From contig CALBSQ010000193.1 in NCBI GenBank assembly GCA_937967325.1, forward strand, positions 1 to 64,000: 64,000 bases of DNA. Reading direction: 5' to 3'. The notes beneath the pieces are model-generated. The model saw nothing but the letters and a program-made list of their open reading frames with translations. It did not search any database and was not told the origin of the DNA. The position numbers were made by a program, and so were the translations under genes. Shown here piece by piece: positions 1 through 7,852 of this stretch. How positions within the stretch are numbered: the first letter of the stretch is position 1; every line of letters begins with the position of its first letter. The stretch comes from an uncultured Chloroflexota bacterium (GTDB lineage: Bacteria; Chloroflexota; UBA4733).

Positions 1-2
1 AT

Positions 3-422
3 CCCGAGGACCTCCCGCGCCTTTGCCGCCGGCTGGAGGAAGGGGCGGATCTTGTTGTCGGCTCGCGATTTGTGGCCTTCGGTGCTATGGAAGGCGTTCC
101 CGCTTGGCGCGCGCTCATAAGCAGGGCCGGCAACGGCGTGGCTCGCCGTCTCCTTGGGATTCCCATTCGCGACATGACGTCCGGCTATCGCGCCTTTCGG
201 GCGGCCTCCCTGGCGCACCTGGACTTGCATGAGCCGGGCTACGGCATCCAACTGGAGGCTGTCGTGAAAGCTCACGTCGCCGGCCAGGTCTTGGCCGAGG
301 AGCCCATCATGCTGCGCCTTCGCCAACACGGGAACTCCAAGCTCCTCTATAACGCCGCCTTCTGGCGCCGTTATGTAGAGCTATTCCTGCGAGCCTGGGG
401 CTGGACGAGGCGGGGGCGATGA
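3..422 (+). CDS. GT2 (dolichol-phosphate-mannose synthase-like) glycosyltransferase, 5'-truncated
   Basis: Only the C-terminal 139 residues are present; the frame is open from the window edge, so the start lies upstream. The segment DLVVGSRF followed by MTSGYRAF and a short tail fits the second half of DPM1-type GT2 enzymes, which move a sugar from a nucleotide donor to a polyprenyl phosphate at the inner face of the membrane. The stop codon and the last codons (WTRRGR) lie at the edge of an inverted-repeat cassette, so the tail may be repeat-derived. The next gene is convergent and encodes a membrane protein of the type often found beside such transferases. Confidence 0.8.
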   Translation, partial: PEDLPRLCRRLEEGADLVVGSRFVAFGAMEGVPAWRALISRAGNGVARRLLGIPIRDMTSGYRAFRAASLAHLDLHEPGYGIQLEAVVKAHVAGQVLAEEPIMLRLRQHGNSKLLYNAAFWRRYVELFLRAWGWTRRGR

Positions 423-592
423 GGCGCCGGGGCGATGAGGCGCCGGGGCGATGAGGCGAGGCGGTGACGGGGAGTGTGGGCCAATTTAGAGGGACATGAC
501 GAGGGAAGGGGCAAGACCGTCGAGCCGTCCGTTCGCACCTCATCAGTTCGCCTCATCGCCCCCTCGCCTCATCGCCCCGGCGCCCCCGCCCC
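410..592. repeat. Inverted-repeat cassette G between convergent genes
   Basis: The left arm (about 410-459) carries three tandem copies of a GGGGCGATGAGGCG unit; the right arm (about 549-592) carries the reverse complement with the shared core GGCGCCGGGGCGATGAGG. The central 90 bp are not repeated. Both flanking genes end inside it: the TGA at 420-422 and the opposite-strand TGA at 555-553 both come from the GCGATGAGG unit. It could act as a two-way terminator; no T-run follows either arm. Confidence 0.75.
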
Positions 593-1677
593 GCAATGGC
601 GATGGCGCCTATTGCGATGAGCGGGACCACCTGGCAGAGCTGGAGCGCCAGCCCAAACGCTAGGGCCGACTCTCTCGCTATGCCGGAGGTGGAGAGCACG
701 GCTACGACGAGGAGCTGGTAGGCTCCGACGCCGCCGGGCGTTGCCGGTACCGCCAGTCCCAGCGTGGCGATGCCGAGCGCCGCGGCCGGCAGCAATGTCG
801 GCGCTGCGATCCCGAAGGCGGCGGTCAAACAATAGGTAGTGACGAGCGTGGCTGCCCAAACGACCGCGGTCAATCCGACAATGGAGAGCAGACTGGCCGC
901 GCTTGTCAGTGCGGCGGCGCCGAGCGCGACTTGCTCTGCCAGCCGAACGATTCGTTCCATCAGACGAGGCCAGGGCCGGAAGAACCAGGACAGGACCGTG
1001 GCGAGCCGTTGACTGCCATGTCCAGCCAGCGTCGCGCCGAACAGGATCACGAGAAATATGAACCCGGCAACGTAGACGCCGCGCTGTAGCCAGGGACCGC
1101 CGATTCCAGCCGCGGTGACGAAAAGAAGCAGCAGGACAACCGCGGCCCCGTCGAGCGCCTTCTCGATCAGCACCGTGGCGAGCGCCGTGGCGAGCGCGGG
1201 TCCGGCCGGCCGGCCTACCAAGAAGCAGCGAGCCAGATCACCGCCCCGCGCCGGCACGACGGCATTGATCAGATAGCTGATAGCGAGCAGCCGCCCCGCA
1301 CGGATTGGAGTGACGCGGCCAGACGGGCGGAGCAGGATCGACCAGCGCACCGACATGGCGGCGAACGCCGGGCCAACGGCGACTACCGCGGCGACGAACC
1401 ACAGCAGATCGACCCGCCGGAGCACGTCCCACAGACGCGCTGGCTGAACGCCATGAACAGCCGCCGCAAGGCAGGCAACGCCGACGACGATTCCGAGCGC
1501 TAGTCGCCGTCGCCCCTGGGTCCTCGATGGCACAGCAGTTAACAGGGGGATGGAGCCGTGCGGTGGAGTCGTGGCATCGTCCGCTTGCGTCAGGCCACGC
1601 GCGAAGTCCATCGGCGCCGGCAGCCGCGCGCTCCCGTACTGCGTGCGCTCAGACAGAGGGGCCTCCCGTACCGCCAT
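553..1677 (-). CDS. Lysylphosphatidylglycerol-synthase TM-region family membrane protein (UPF0104/PF03706)
   Basis: The 374-residue protein has a polar N-terminus of about 55 residues and then 7-8 hydrophobic segments. The stretch around SYLINAVVPARGGDLARCFL is the conserved motif of the LPG_synthase_TM family (NxxxPxRxGDxxR). Relatives act as lipid flippases or as AglD-like partners of polyprenyl-phosphate sugar transferases; the neighbouring GT2 gene favours the latter. There is no C-terminal aminoacyl-transferase domain, so it should not make lysyl-PG. The C-terminal dozen residues (GRGRRGDEARGR) are encoded by cassette G. A second paralogue lies at 60132-61259. Confidence 0.8.
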   Translation of the reverse strand: MAVREAPLSERTQYGSARLPAPMDFARGLTQADDATTPPHGSIPLLTAVPSRTQGRRRLALGIVVGVACLAAAVHGVQPARLWDVLRRVDLLWFVAAVVAVGPAFAAMSVRWSILLRPSGRVTPIRAGRLLAISYLINAVVPARGGDLARCFLVGRPAGPALATALATVLIEKALDGAAVVLLLLFVTAAGIGGPWLQRGVYVAGFIFLVILFGATLAGHGSQRLATVLSWFFRPWPRLMERIVRLAEQVALGAAALTSAASLLSIVGLTAVVWAATLVTTYCLTAAFGIAAPTLLPAAALGIATLGLAVPATPGGVGAYQLLVVAVLSTSGIARESALAFGLALQLCQVVPLIAIGAIAIAGRGRRGDEARGR

Positions 1678-1781
1678 AGTTGTCGCCGCATGATACGGTA
1701 CCGCGATTTCCAGTGCGCGTGACCTTGTGGCCCACCCGGTTCTGGCGATCGTGTCCGTTGCATTCGTGGGGGGCGCGTCAC

Positions 1782-2999
1782 ATGCCGCACCATTCGTTCA
1801 GATCGGCGCAAGCCAGCCGCCGTGCGGTCCTGATGGCCCTGCTGTCGGCGCCCTTCGTGGGAATCCTTGACGGTTGCTCGCGCCAGCCGTCCGCATTGGT
1901 TATTGCGACGACGGAAGCGACCGTCGCGGCGACACCGGAGCCGGCAGCTTCCGTCGCGCCGACGGCCATTGCCGCAACTCCAACCACCGCCGCTGCCAGC
2001 CCCACCTCGACGGTCGCGCCAGCGACTCGCACGCCGACGCCGCCTCCGACGGCCACGGTCGCGCCGACGACGACGCCAAATGCCGCCGCTACGGCGCAGG
2101 CAATCAACGCCTCGTTCCCGTCGAGCGGTTGGGACTTCCACCTGCGGCCACTGCTCTTCCAGATTGACAACGCCCCCGATGCCTGGCCACAGAACGGCCT
2201 GTCCAGTGCCTATGTTGTGTATGAAACCCCAGCTGAGGGCACGATCACGCGACTCACTGCGCTGGTCGTCCAACAGACGCTGGAGACGATCGGCAACCTC
2301 CGGAGCGCGCGCCTTGTCGATCTGGAGCTTGTGCCGCAATGGAACGGTCTGCTCGTCCACGTCGGCGCCAGCACGCCGGTGGAAAAGATGCTGCAAGACG
2401 GCGGCATCGTCGGACTGGACCTCGACGTCCCGGCGAACTATAGCTTCGGCTGGCGAACGAGCAACCGAATCGCTCCCTACAACCTGTACTCATCCTTGAG
2501 CCGAGTGCGGTCATTCGCCCAATCGAAGCGCATGCCACGCACAGCAGACGACCCTCGGGCGTTTCCTACCGGACCGTTGCCGGCCGGGCAGGCCGGGTCT
2601 CCAGGCGAACGCGTCGTGATCCCGTACGGCGAGCCGTCGAATGTGCTCTACGCCTGGGACGCGCAGGCTGGCGGCTATCGCCGCTTCGTGAATGGCGTTG
2701 CGCAAGTCGACGCCAATACGGGTCACCAAATCGTGGCGGCCAACGTGGTGGTTCACTTCGCGGTTCAGACCGTGACCGATATCATCGAAGATGTTGAGGG
2801 GTCGCGCTCGCTCAAGTTTGGTCTGGTCGGCTCCGGTCGCGCGCTGCTGTTCCGAGATGGGCGCCGCATCGACCTGACGTGGACACGCCAGCGCAGCGAC
2901 CAAGTAACACGATATGAATTCGGCGGTGGAGCTGTGGCAACGTTCGCCCCAGGCAGCGTGTGGATCGCCCTAGTTGCGGACACGCTTCAGGTAGGTTGA
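1782..2999 (+). CDS. DUF3048 (YerB-like) lipoprotein
   Basis: The chosen ATG gives 405 residues; the frame is open further upstream, but this start follows GTGGGGGG and yields a clear export signal. Residues 10-32 read as SRRAVLM, a hydrophobic core and a lipobox ending LDGC, with Cys32 as the lipidation site; the twin arginine may route it through Tat. A Thr/Ala/Pro-rich linker follows (about 40-110), then the DUF3048 domain with the family signatures QIDNAPDAWPQNGL, YETPAEGTITR and IGNLRSAR. The family's biochemical role is unknown; location would be the outer face of the membrane. The next gene begins within or just after its stop codon. Confidence 0.85.
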   Translation: MPHHSFRSAQASRRAVLMALLSAPFVGILDGCSRQPSALVIATTEATVAATPEPAASVAPTAIAATPTTAAASPTSTVAPATRTPTPPPTATVAPTTTPNAAATAQAINASFPSSGWDFHLRPLLFQIDNAPDAWPQNGLSSAYVVYETPAEGTITRLTALVVQQTLETIGNLRSARLVDLELVPQWNGLLVHVGASTPVEKMLQDGGIVGLDLDVPANYSFGWRTSNRIAPYNLYSSLSRVRSFAQSKRMPRTADDPRAFPTGPLPAGQAGSPGERVVIPYGEPSNVLYAWDAQAGGYRRFVNGVAQVDANTGHQIVAANVVVHFAVQTVTDIIEDVEGSRSLKFGLVGSGRALLFRDGRRIDLTWTRQRSDQVTRYEFGGGAVATFAPGSVWIALVADTLQVG

Positions 3000-3004
3000 A
3001 GGCG

Positions 3005-4705
3005 GTGAATTCGCGTGCGCGGCTCGCAGAGGTGGCGCAAGGCCGGCAGCCGGCGGACCTCGTGCTGACAAATGGCCGCGTATTTAATGTCGTTACCGGC
3101 GAGTTGCTTGACGCCGATCTCGCCGTGTATGGCGACACGATTGCCGGCGTCGGCACGTATCACGGCTTGCAGACACTCGACGTGCGGGGGCGAGTGCTCT
3201 TGCCCGGCTTTATCGATGCCTACGCGTCGCTGGAGGCGTCCATGCTCTCCTTGCAGGAGTATGCACGCGTGGTGTCCGCCCACGGGACCACTGCCGCCGT
3301 CTTCGACTTTCGCGGCATCGCCGCGGTCACGGGTCTCCGGGGCCTGTCGGCACTGGCCGATGAAAGCCGCGGCGCCCCCATCCATATGTGCATGGCCTTG
3401 CCGCTCTGGGCCGGCGACGAGTGGGACACCATGCCCGGTCGCTTTAGCCGGATCGACCCAACCATGCTGTCGCTGCCAAACCTGGTTGGCGTCGCGGGCT
3501 GGCTGACCGGCAACGCACTTTTAGCTACCGCCGGCAACATCCTTGACATTGGCGCGGCGGTTGGCCCGCTGCCGGCGCTCATGTCATCGCCCGGCGCCGA
3601 CACTGGTCAGGTCGCCGCGCTGGCGGCGCTCGGCGTGACCGCCGACCGCCGCTGGCTATCTCCCGAAGAGGCGCTCGACAAACTGCGCCATGGCCTGTGG
3701 CTGCTGGCCGAGGAAAGCTCCGTGGCCTCCTACACAACCGACTTGAGGTGGCTTAGCCGCACGACCCGACTGGAGCGTTGCTGCCTTGTGTCGGGTCCCC
3801 GGACGGCCGACGACCTCGTCGAAGAAGGGCACCTTGACGAAGCGCTGCGACGCGCAGTACGCGCGGGAATCGACGTCGGCGAAGCGATCAGAATGGTGAC
3901 GCAACGTCCGGCAACGCTGTTCGGGCTTTCTCGCGCGGGAGCGCTGCAGCCCGGCTACCAGGCCGACGTGGTCGTGGTGGAGGACCTGCGCGACTTTCGC
4001 GCGAATCTGGTGCTCAAGGCCGGTCGGCCGGTGGCGCGACAGGGCGCGCCGCTCAGCCGGCCCGCTCGCCTTGAGATCAAATACGGACGGGGGTCTGTGC
4101 AGGTCGCGCCACTCACGCCCGACAGTTTCGTCGTGCACGGCCATCGTGGTCGATGTCGCGTCGTCGCGCTGGACCAGGCCGGCCAGACCACATTGGACGA
4201 AGAAGATCGTCCGCACGCCGCCACAGAACTTGGCGCCGACACCGGACGCGACCTATGCAAGATTGCCGTCGTCGAGCGACATTCCGCGACCGGCGCCGTT
4301 GGGGTAGGCCTCGTGCGCGGATTCGGTCTCCGTGCGGGCGCTCTCTGCTGCTCCTTCGCCGGCGCCGGCCAGAACCTGATCGTGGTCGGAGTTGACGACG
4401 TTTCCATGCGGGCCGCGGTGGAGCGAGTGACTACCGGCGGAGGTGGCATTGCCGTTGCCTGTGGCGAGGAAGTGCGCGCCGCGCTCAACCTCCCCGTGGC
4501 CGGTCTGCTCAGTCCGCTGTCGGCGAACGAAGTTGTGGCGGCGGTGAAGGAGGTGGAACGGGCGGCCTGGGAATTGGGATGCCTGTTCCGTCATCCCTTC
4601 TTGACGCTCGCCGACCTCGCCAATACCGAATTGGGAGGGTTCAGGCTCACCGAGCGCGGCCTCGTCGACGTGGACGGCCGGCGCCTCGTTCCGATCCAGG
4701 ACTAA
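3005..4705 (+). CDS. Adenine deaminase (Ade)-like protein lacking the catalytic metal ligands
   Basis: The protein (566 aa from GTG 3005; TTG 2996 is also possible) aligns from end to end with bacterial adenine deaminases: an N-terminal amidohydrolase segment (DLVLTNGRVFNVVTGE), the middle SPEEALDKLRHG, the ARAFGL-like ATLFGLSRAGALQPGY, and the C-terminal ADEAC domain (IAVVERHSATG, QNLIVVGVDD). The metal-binding residues are absent. The family GHVHIESSM is here DAYASLEASM, the DPHEI loop is DFRGI, the CTDD segment is VSGPR, and the C-terminal AHDSHN is AGAGQN. The middle of the barrel is also shortened. Catalysis of adenine to hypoxanthine is therefore not expected. It is probably co-transcribed with the DUF3048 gene. 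Confidence 0.85.
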   Translation: MNSRARLAEVAQGRQPADLVLTNGRVFNVVTGELLDADLAVYGDTIAGVGTYHGLQTLDVRGRVLLPGFIDAYASLEASMLSLQEYARVVSAHGTTAAVFDFRGIAAVTGLRGLSALADESRGAPIHMCMALPLWAGDEWDTMPGRFSRIDPTMLSLPNLVGVAGWLTGNALLATAGNILDIGAAVGPLPALMSSPGADTGQVAALAALGVTADRRWLSPEEALDKLRHGLWLLAEESSVASYTTDLRWLSRTTRLERCCLVSGPRTADDLVEEGHLDEALRRAVRAGIDVGEAIRMVTQRPATLFGLSRAGALQPGYQADVVVVEDLRDFRANLVLKAGRPVARQGAPLSRPARLEIKYGRGSVQVAPLTPDSFVVHGHRGRCRVVALDQAGQTTLDEEDRPHAATELGADTGRDLCKIAVVERHSATGAVGVGLVRGFGLRAGALCCSFAGAGQNLIVVGVDDVSMRAAVERVTTGGGGIAVACGEEVRAALNLPVAGLLSPLSANEVVAAVKEVERAAWELGCLFRHPFLTLADLANTELGGFRLTERGLVDVDGRRLVPIQD

Positions 4706-4709
4706 CGGC

Positions 4710-6005
4710 CTACCGAGGTGGACTGCCGCTCAAGTCAAACAACTCCTCCAGAGCGTGGACGTATTGAACTTCCTCGCCATGGAGCGCCGTCTCCCGCAGC
4801 AGCGCGATGGGATGGTGCAGCATCTTGTTGATGATGGCGCGAGTCGCGGCTTCGATCGCCTCTCGCTCCTCCGCGGTGAGATCGGCTAGGCGAGCGTGAA
4901 TTCGTTGCAACTCCTCCTGTCGCACCGTTTCCGCGCGCTGCTTGAGCGTGGCGATGGTAGAGGTCACCCGCTGCGTGGACTGCCAAGCGGCGAATCGCTC
5001 CACCTCGTCCGCAACGATTTGATCCACCTTGGCAACCTCCGCCTCGCGCATCCGCACGCCGTGATCGACGCGTAGCGCCAGGCTATCCATGTCGTATAAC
5101 TCGACGCCCGGCAGGGTTGCGACCCCCGGATCAACATCTCGGGGCACGGCCACATCGATCAGACAGAGCGCCCGGCCGTGCCGCGCCGGCAACGTCGACT
5201 GCACCGACGCGACGGACAGGATGGCGTGCGGCGCATCAGTCGAGCAGATCACCACGTCGGCGGCAACGAGATACGACAGCATCTGCGCAAATGGGACGGC
5301 GATCCCGTTATAGGTCGCCGCCAACGCTTCGGCCCGTTCGCGGGTGCGGTTGGCAACCATGATGCCCTCGACCCCCTGGGCCGCCAGCGCCCGCGCCACG
5401 GATTCCGCGGTCGCTCCCGCTCCGATCAGCAATACCTGGGCGCTCGCCAGGCTTGGCAGTCGCTGGCGCGCCAACTCCACCGCCGCCCAACTGACCGAGG
5501 CCGCGCCGGCGCTGATGGCCGTCTCCGCGCGCGCGCGCTTTCCCGTCTCGATGGCCCGCCGGAACAGGGTGTAGAGCCACTTGGAGGCTGACTGAGCACG
5601 CTCCGCGGAACGCAACGCGTCCTTCACCTGGCCGAGAATCTCGACCTCGCCTACGACGAGCGAATCGAGGCCACTCGCCACCTTGAACAGGTGCCCGGCG
5701 ACCGTAAGGTCCGTCAGATAGTAGATATGTGGCTGAAGGTCTTCCACTGCCATGCCCGCCCGATCCGCGAGGAACCCGGCAACGACGGAGTACCCTTCAT
5801 TGGCGGTCCCGGTGTCTTCGACGACGGCATAGCATTCCGTGCGGTTGCAGGTGGAGAGGATCACACACTCTCGAACGCCGGACTGGCGGCGCAACGCGCG
5901 AAGACTTTCCGCAAGCTCCGCCCTGGAGAAGGCCACACGCTCGCGGAGCGTCACCGCGGCGAGTCGGTGGCTGATGCCCACAACCAGGAGCGATGTTTCG
6001 CCCAT
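4710..6005 (-). CDS. hemA: Glutamyl-tRNA reductase
   Basis: HemA reduces glutamyl-tRNA(Glu) to glutamate-1-semialdehyde with NADPH, the first step of C5 tetrapyrrole synthesis. The protein shows the catalytic-Cys motif STCNRTE near residue 50, a Rossmann segment (VLLIGAGATAESVARAL), the motifs VANRTRERAEAL and DVAVPRDVDP, and the C-terminal dimerisation helices. Length (431 aa) is normal. The start at 6005 (MGETSLLV) is preferred over ATG 6017 because GAGAGG lies just upstream. No other haem gene is in the window, and it converges on the Ade-like gene with a 4-bp gap. Confidence 0.93.
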   Translation of the reverse strand: MGETSLLVVGISHRLAAVTLRERVAFSRAELAESLRALRRQSGVRECVILSTCNRTECYAVVEDTGTANEGYSVVAGFLADRAGMAVEDLQPHIYYLTDLTVAGHLFKVASGLDSLVVGEVEILGQVKDALRSAERAQSASKWLYTLFRRAIETGKRARAETAISAGAASVSWAAVELARQRLPSLASAQVLLIGAGATAESVARALAAQGVEGIMVANRTRERAEALAATYNGIAVPFAQMLSYLVAADVVICSTDAPHAILSVASVQSTLPARHGRALCLIDVAVPRDVDPGVATLPGVELYDMDSLALRVDHGVRMREAEVAKVDQIVADEVERFAAWQSTQRVTSTIATLKQRAETVRQEELQRIHARLADLTAEEREAIEAATRAIINKMLHHPIALLRETALHGEEVQYVHALEELFDLSGSPPR

Positions 6006-6146
6006 AGGGCCTCTCATTACCGACGCGCCGACGCCTTGTTCAATGGTAACACCTGACCACGGACGCCGACTGCTGCTCGTGCCTGCCTCGACGATGCATA
6101 GCGCATGCCATCATGCGACGTGTTGAGGAGGTCCAGCTGGGATTCT

Positions 6147-6581
6147 ATGGCCACGCCAGAGTTCGTTGGGACGTTTACTCCAACTGAGCGCGCGTTCCTC
6201 GAGCAATCGTTCGGCGCCTGCCGACTCACGCTGCTCGCTAGGGGCACACGACGAAGCTATCTGGTGCTGATTCGCTGGGATCGGGCGGTCGCGGCGGGGC
6301 GGCACGGGAGTCCGCTTCGCGGACCCGTGCTACAGGCGACCTATTTGCTGGACGGTCAAGAATGGCGCCTGACTCCGGTGACCGACGCATCGGCGCTTAA
6401 CAGCGTCTACAGCGGCGAGTTTGACGGCGAGCTGCTCAGGTCCGTTCGCCCGACCTGGAGGAAGGAGATGGTGGAAGGACTGCGCAGTCCACGCCCATGG
6501 CACATCGCGGCGATAGTCGTATTGTGGCTGCTCGTCGTCGCCTTCGTGGTGTGGCGAGTGGCGACCGGACATCCGATCTAG
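6147..6581 (+). CDS. Unknown small protein with one C-terminal membrane anchor
   Basis: The 144-residue product from ATG 6147 (MATPEFVG) is not recognised. It has a soluble N-terminal part of about 110 residues rich in short beta-like segments (RRSYLVLIRW, LQATYLLDGQEW) and then one hydrophobic helix (WHIAAIVVLWLLVVAFVVW), so it should be tail-anchored with most of the chain in the cytoplasm. GAGGAGGT at 6125-6132 is the nearest Shine-Dalgarno, at slightly long spacing. It is divergent from hemA and 70 bp before manA. Confidence 0.6.
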   Translation: MATPEFVGTFTPTERAFLEQSFGACRLTLLARGTRRSYLVLIRWDRAVAAGRHGSPLRGPVLQATYLLDGQEWRLTPVTDASALNSVYSGEFDGELLRSVRPTWRKEMVEGLRSPRPWHIAAIVVLWLLVVAFVVWRVATGHPI

Positions 6582-6651
6582 TGGCTGCTTGCAGCGACGC
6601 CACCGGGCCCTGGTTACACTGGGTCCACCTATTTCGCGAGAGGATGCAGAA

Positions 6652-7647
6652 GTGCCCATAACTCCCTATCCGTTACGACTGGATCCCTACTTGTCCCGTC
6701 CGATCTGGGGTGGACGCAAGCTGGCAACGCGCTACGGCAAAGGAGGGACGAGCTCCGAAAGTCTCGGTGAGAGCTGGGAAATCTGGGAGGGCGACGTCGT
6801 GCAGAACGGCGCGTGGACCGGCCGAATATTGAGCGACCTGACCACCGAGCTTGGTCCGGCGCTCCTGGGGACCGACCTCCATGGTGAGGCCAGTGCCCGC
6901 TTCCCGCTCCTCATCAAGCTCATCGATGCGACCGAGCAGTTGTCTATTCAGGTCCATCCCAACGACAAGCAGGCCCAGGCGCTGGAGCACGAGCCGTTCG
7001 GCAAGACCGAGGCCTGGTACATTCTGGACGCAGCGCCGGACGCCAAGCTGGTCTACGGACTGGCTCATGAGATGAGTCACGACGAGCTGCGTGAGCGTGC
7101 GGCGAGCGGAAGTATCGAGCGCGACCTTAGCTACCTGGCCGTCCGGCCGGGTGACGTCGTTCTGGTCCCCGCCGGTACGATCCACGCCATTGGCGCCGGC
7201 ATCGTGCTGTACGAGATCCAGCAGACGAGCAAGACCACCTACCGGTTGTACGACTGGAACCGGCGCGGTCCCGATGGACAAATGCGCGAGCTACATCTGG
7301 ACAAGGCCGTCGCTGTGGCCCTGCGATCGCCAGGCGCGAACGGTCGTCAGCGTCCGCGCGAACTGACCCAAGACAGCGGCGTGCGGCGGTGGGAGCTGGT
7401 CCGCTGTCCGTATTTTGTGCTGGAGCGGGCCGCACTCAGCGATCCGTGGACCTACCGGCAAGATGGCCGGTCGTTCGCCGGCCTGACCTGCACCAAGGGC
7501 AGCTTTCATTTGCACGCCCTCGGAGGCTCCTGGCCGGCTGAGCCGGTGCGGGAAGGCGGATCCATCCTGCTCCCCGCCTCGCTGGCGGAATGTGCGATAA
7601 TGCCGGACGGACAAGATGTCGAGGTGCTCATCGCGCATCTGCCATAG
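6652..7647 (+). CDS. manA: Mannose-6-phosphate isomerase, class I (type I PMI)
   Basis: ManA interconverts mannose-6-phosphate and fructose-6-phosphate, feeding GDP-mannose and glycan synthesis. The 331-residue chain is the short bacillar-type form. Zinc-site motifs are visible: QVHPND, KTEAWYIL and AGTIHAIGAG, followed by the conserved TYRLYDWNR. GTG 6652 is chosen because AGAGGA precedes it and the protein then starts directly at the family N-terminus (PLRLDPYLSRPIWGG). The precursor would be useful for the glycan genes at 29-38 kb, but it is not linked to them. Confidence 0.9.
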   Translation: MPITPYPLRLDPYLSRPIWGGRKLATRYGKGGTSSESLGESWEIWEGDVVQNGAWTGRILSDLTTELGPALLGTDLHGEASARFPLLIKLIDATEQLSIQVHPNDKQAQALEHEPFGKTEAWYILDAAPDAKLVYGLAHEMSHDELRERAASGSIERDLSYLAVRPGDVVLVPAGTIHAIGAGIVLYEIQQTSKTTYRLYDWNRRGPDGQMRELHLDKAVAVALRSPGANGRQRPRELTQDSGVRRWELVRCPYFVLERAALSDPWTYRQDGRSFAGLTCTKGSFHLHALGGSWPAEPVREGGSILLPASLAECAIMPDGQDVEVLIAHLP

Positions 7648-7852
7648 CGGAGCATTGGGCGAATTGGTGGCACGTTGCTATTGACGGGGTCGTCGTGCCG
7701 GCTCGTCACTCGCGACTGTGGTAGCGACAAGCTACTCAGTGGCCGTTTGCAACGTCGAGCATCTCCCCAGAGCCTGCTAAAGGCGGTAGCATACAGGGAC
7801 GGTGCCCCACTGTGACCGCGGCACGCACCTGGACACGAGCACGGAGGCAGCA

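Noticed and set aside
3005..4705. Calling the Ade-like gene a pseudogene
   Set aside because: There is no stop or frameshift and both domains are complete; loss is limited to catalytic residues, which fits a maintained non-enzymatic protein better.
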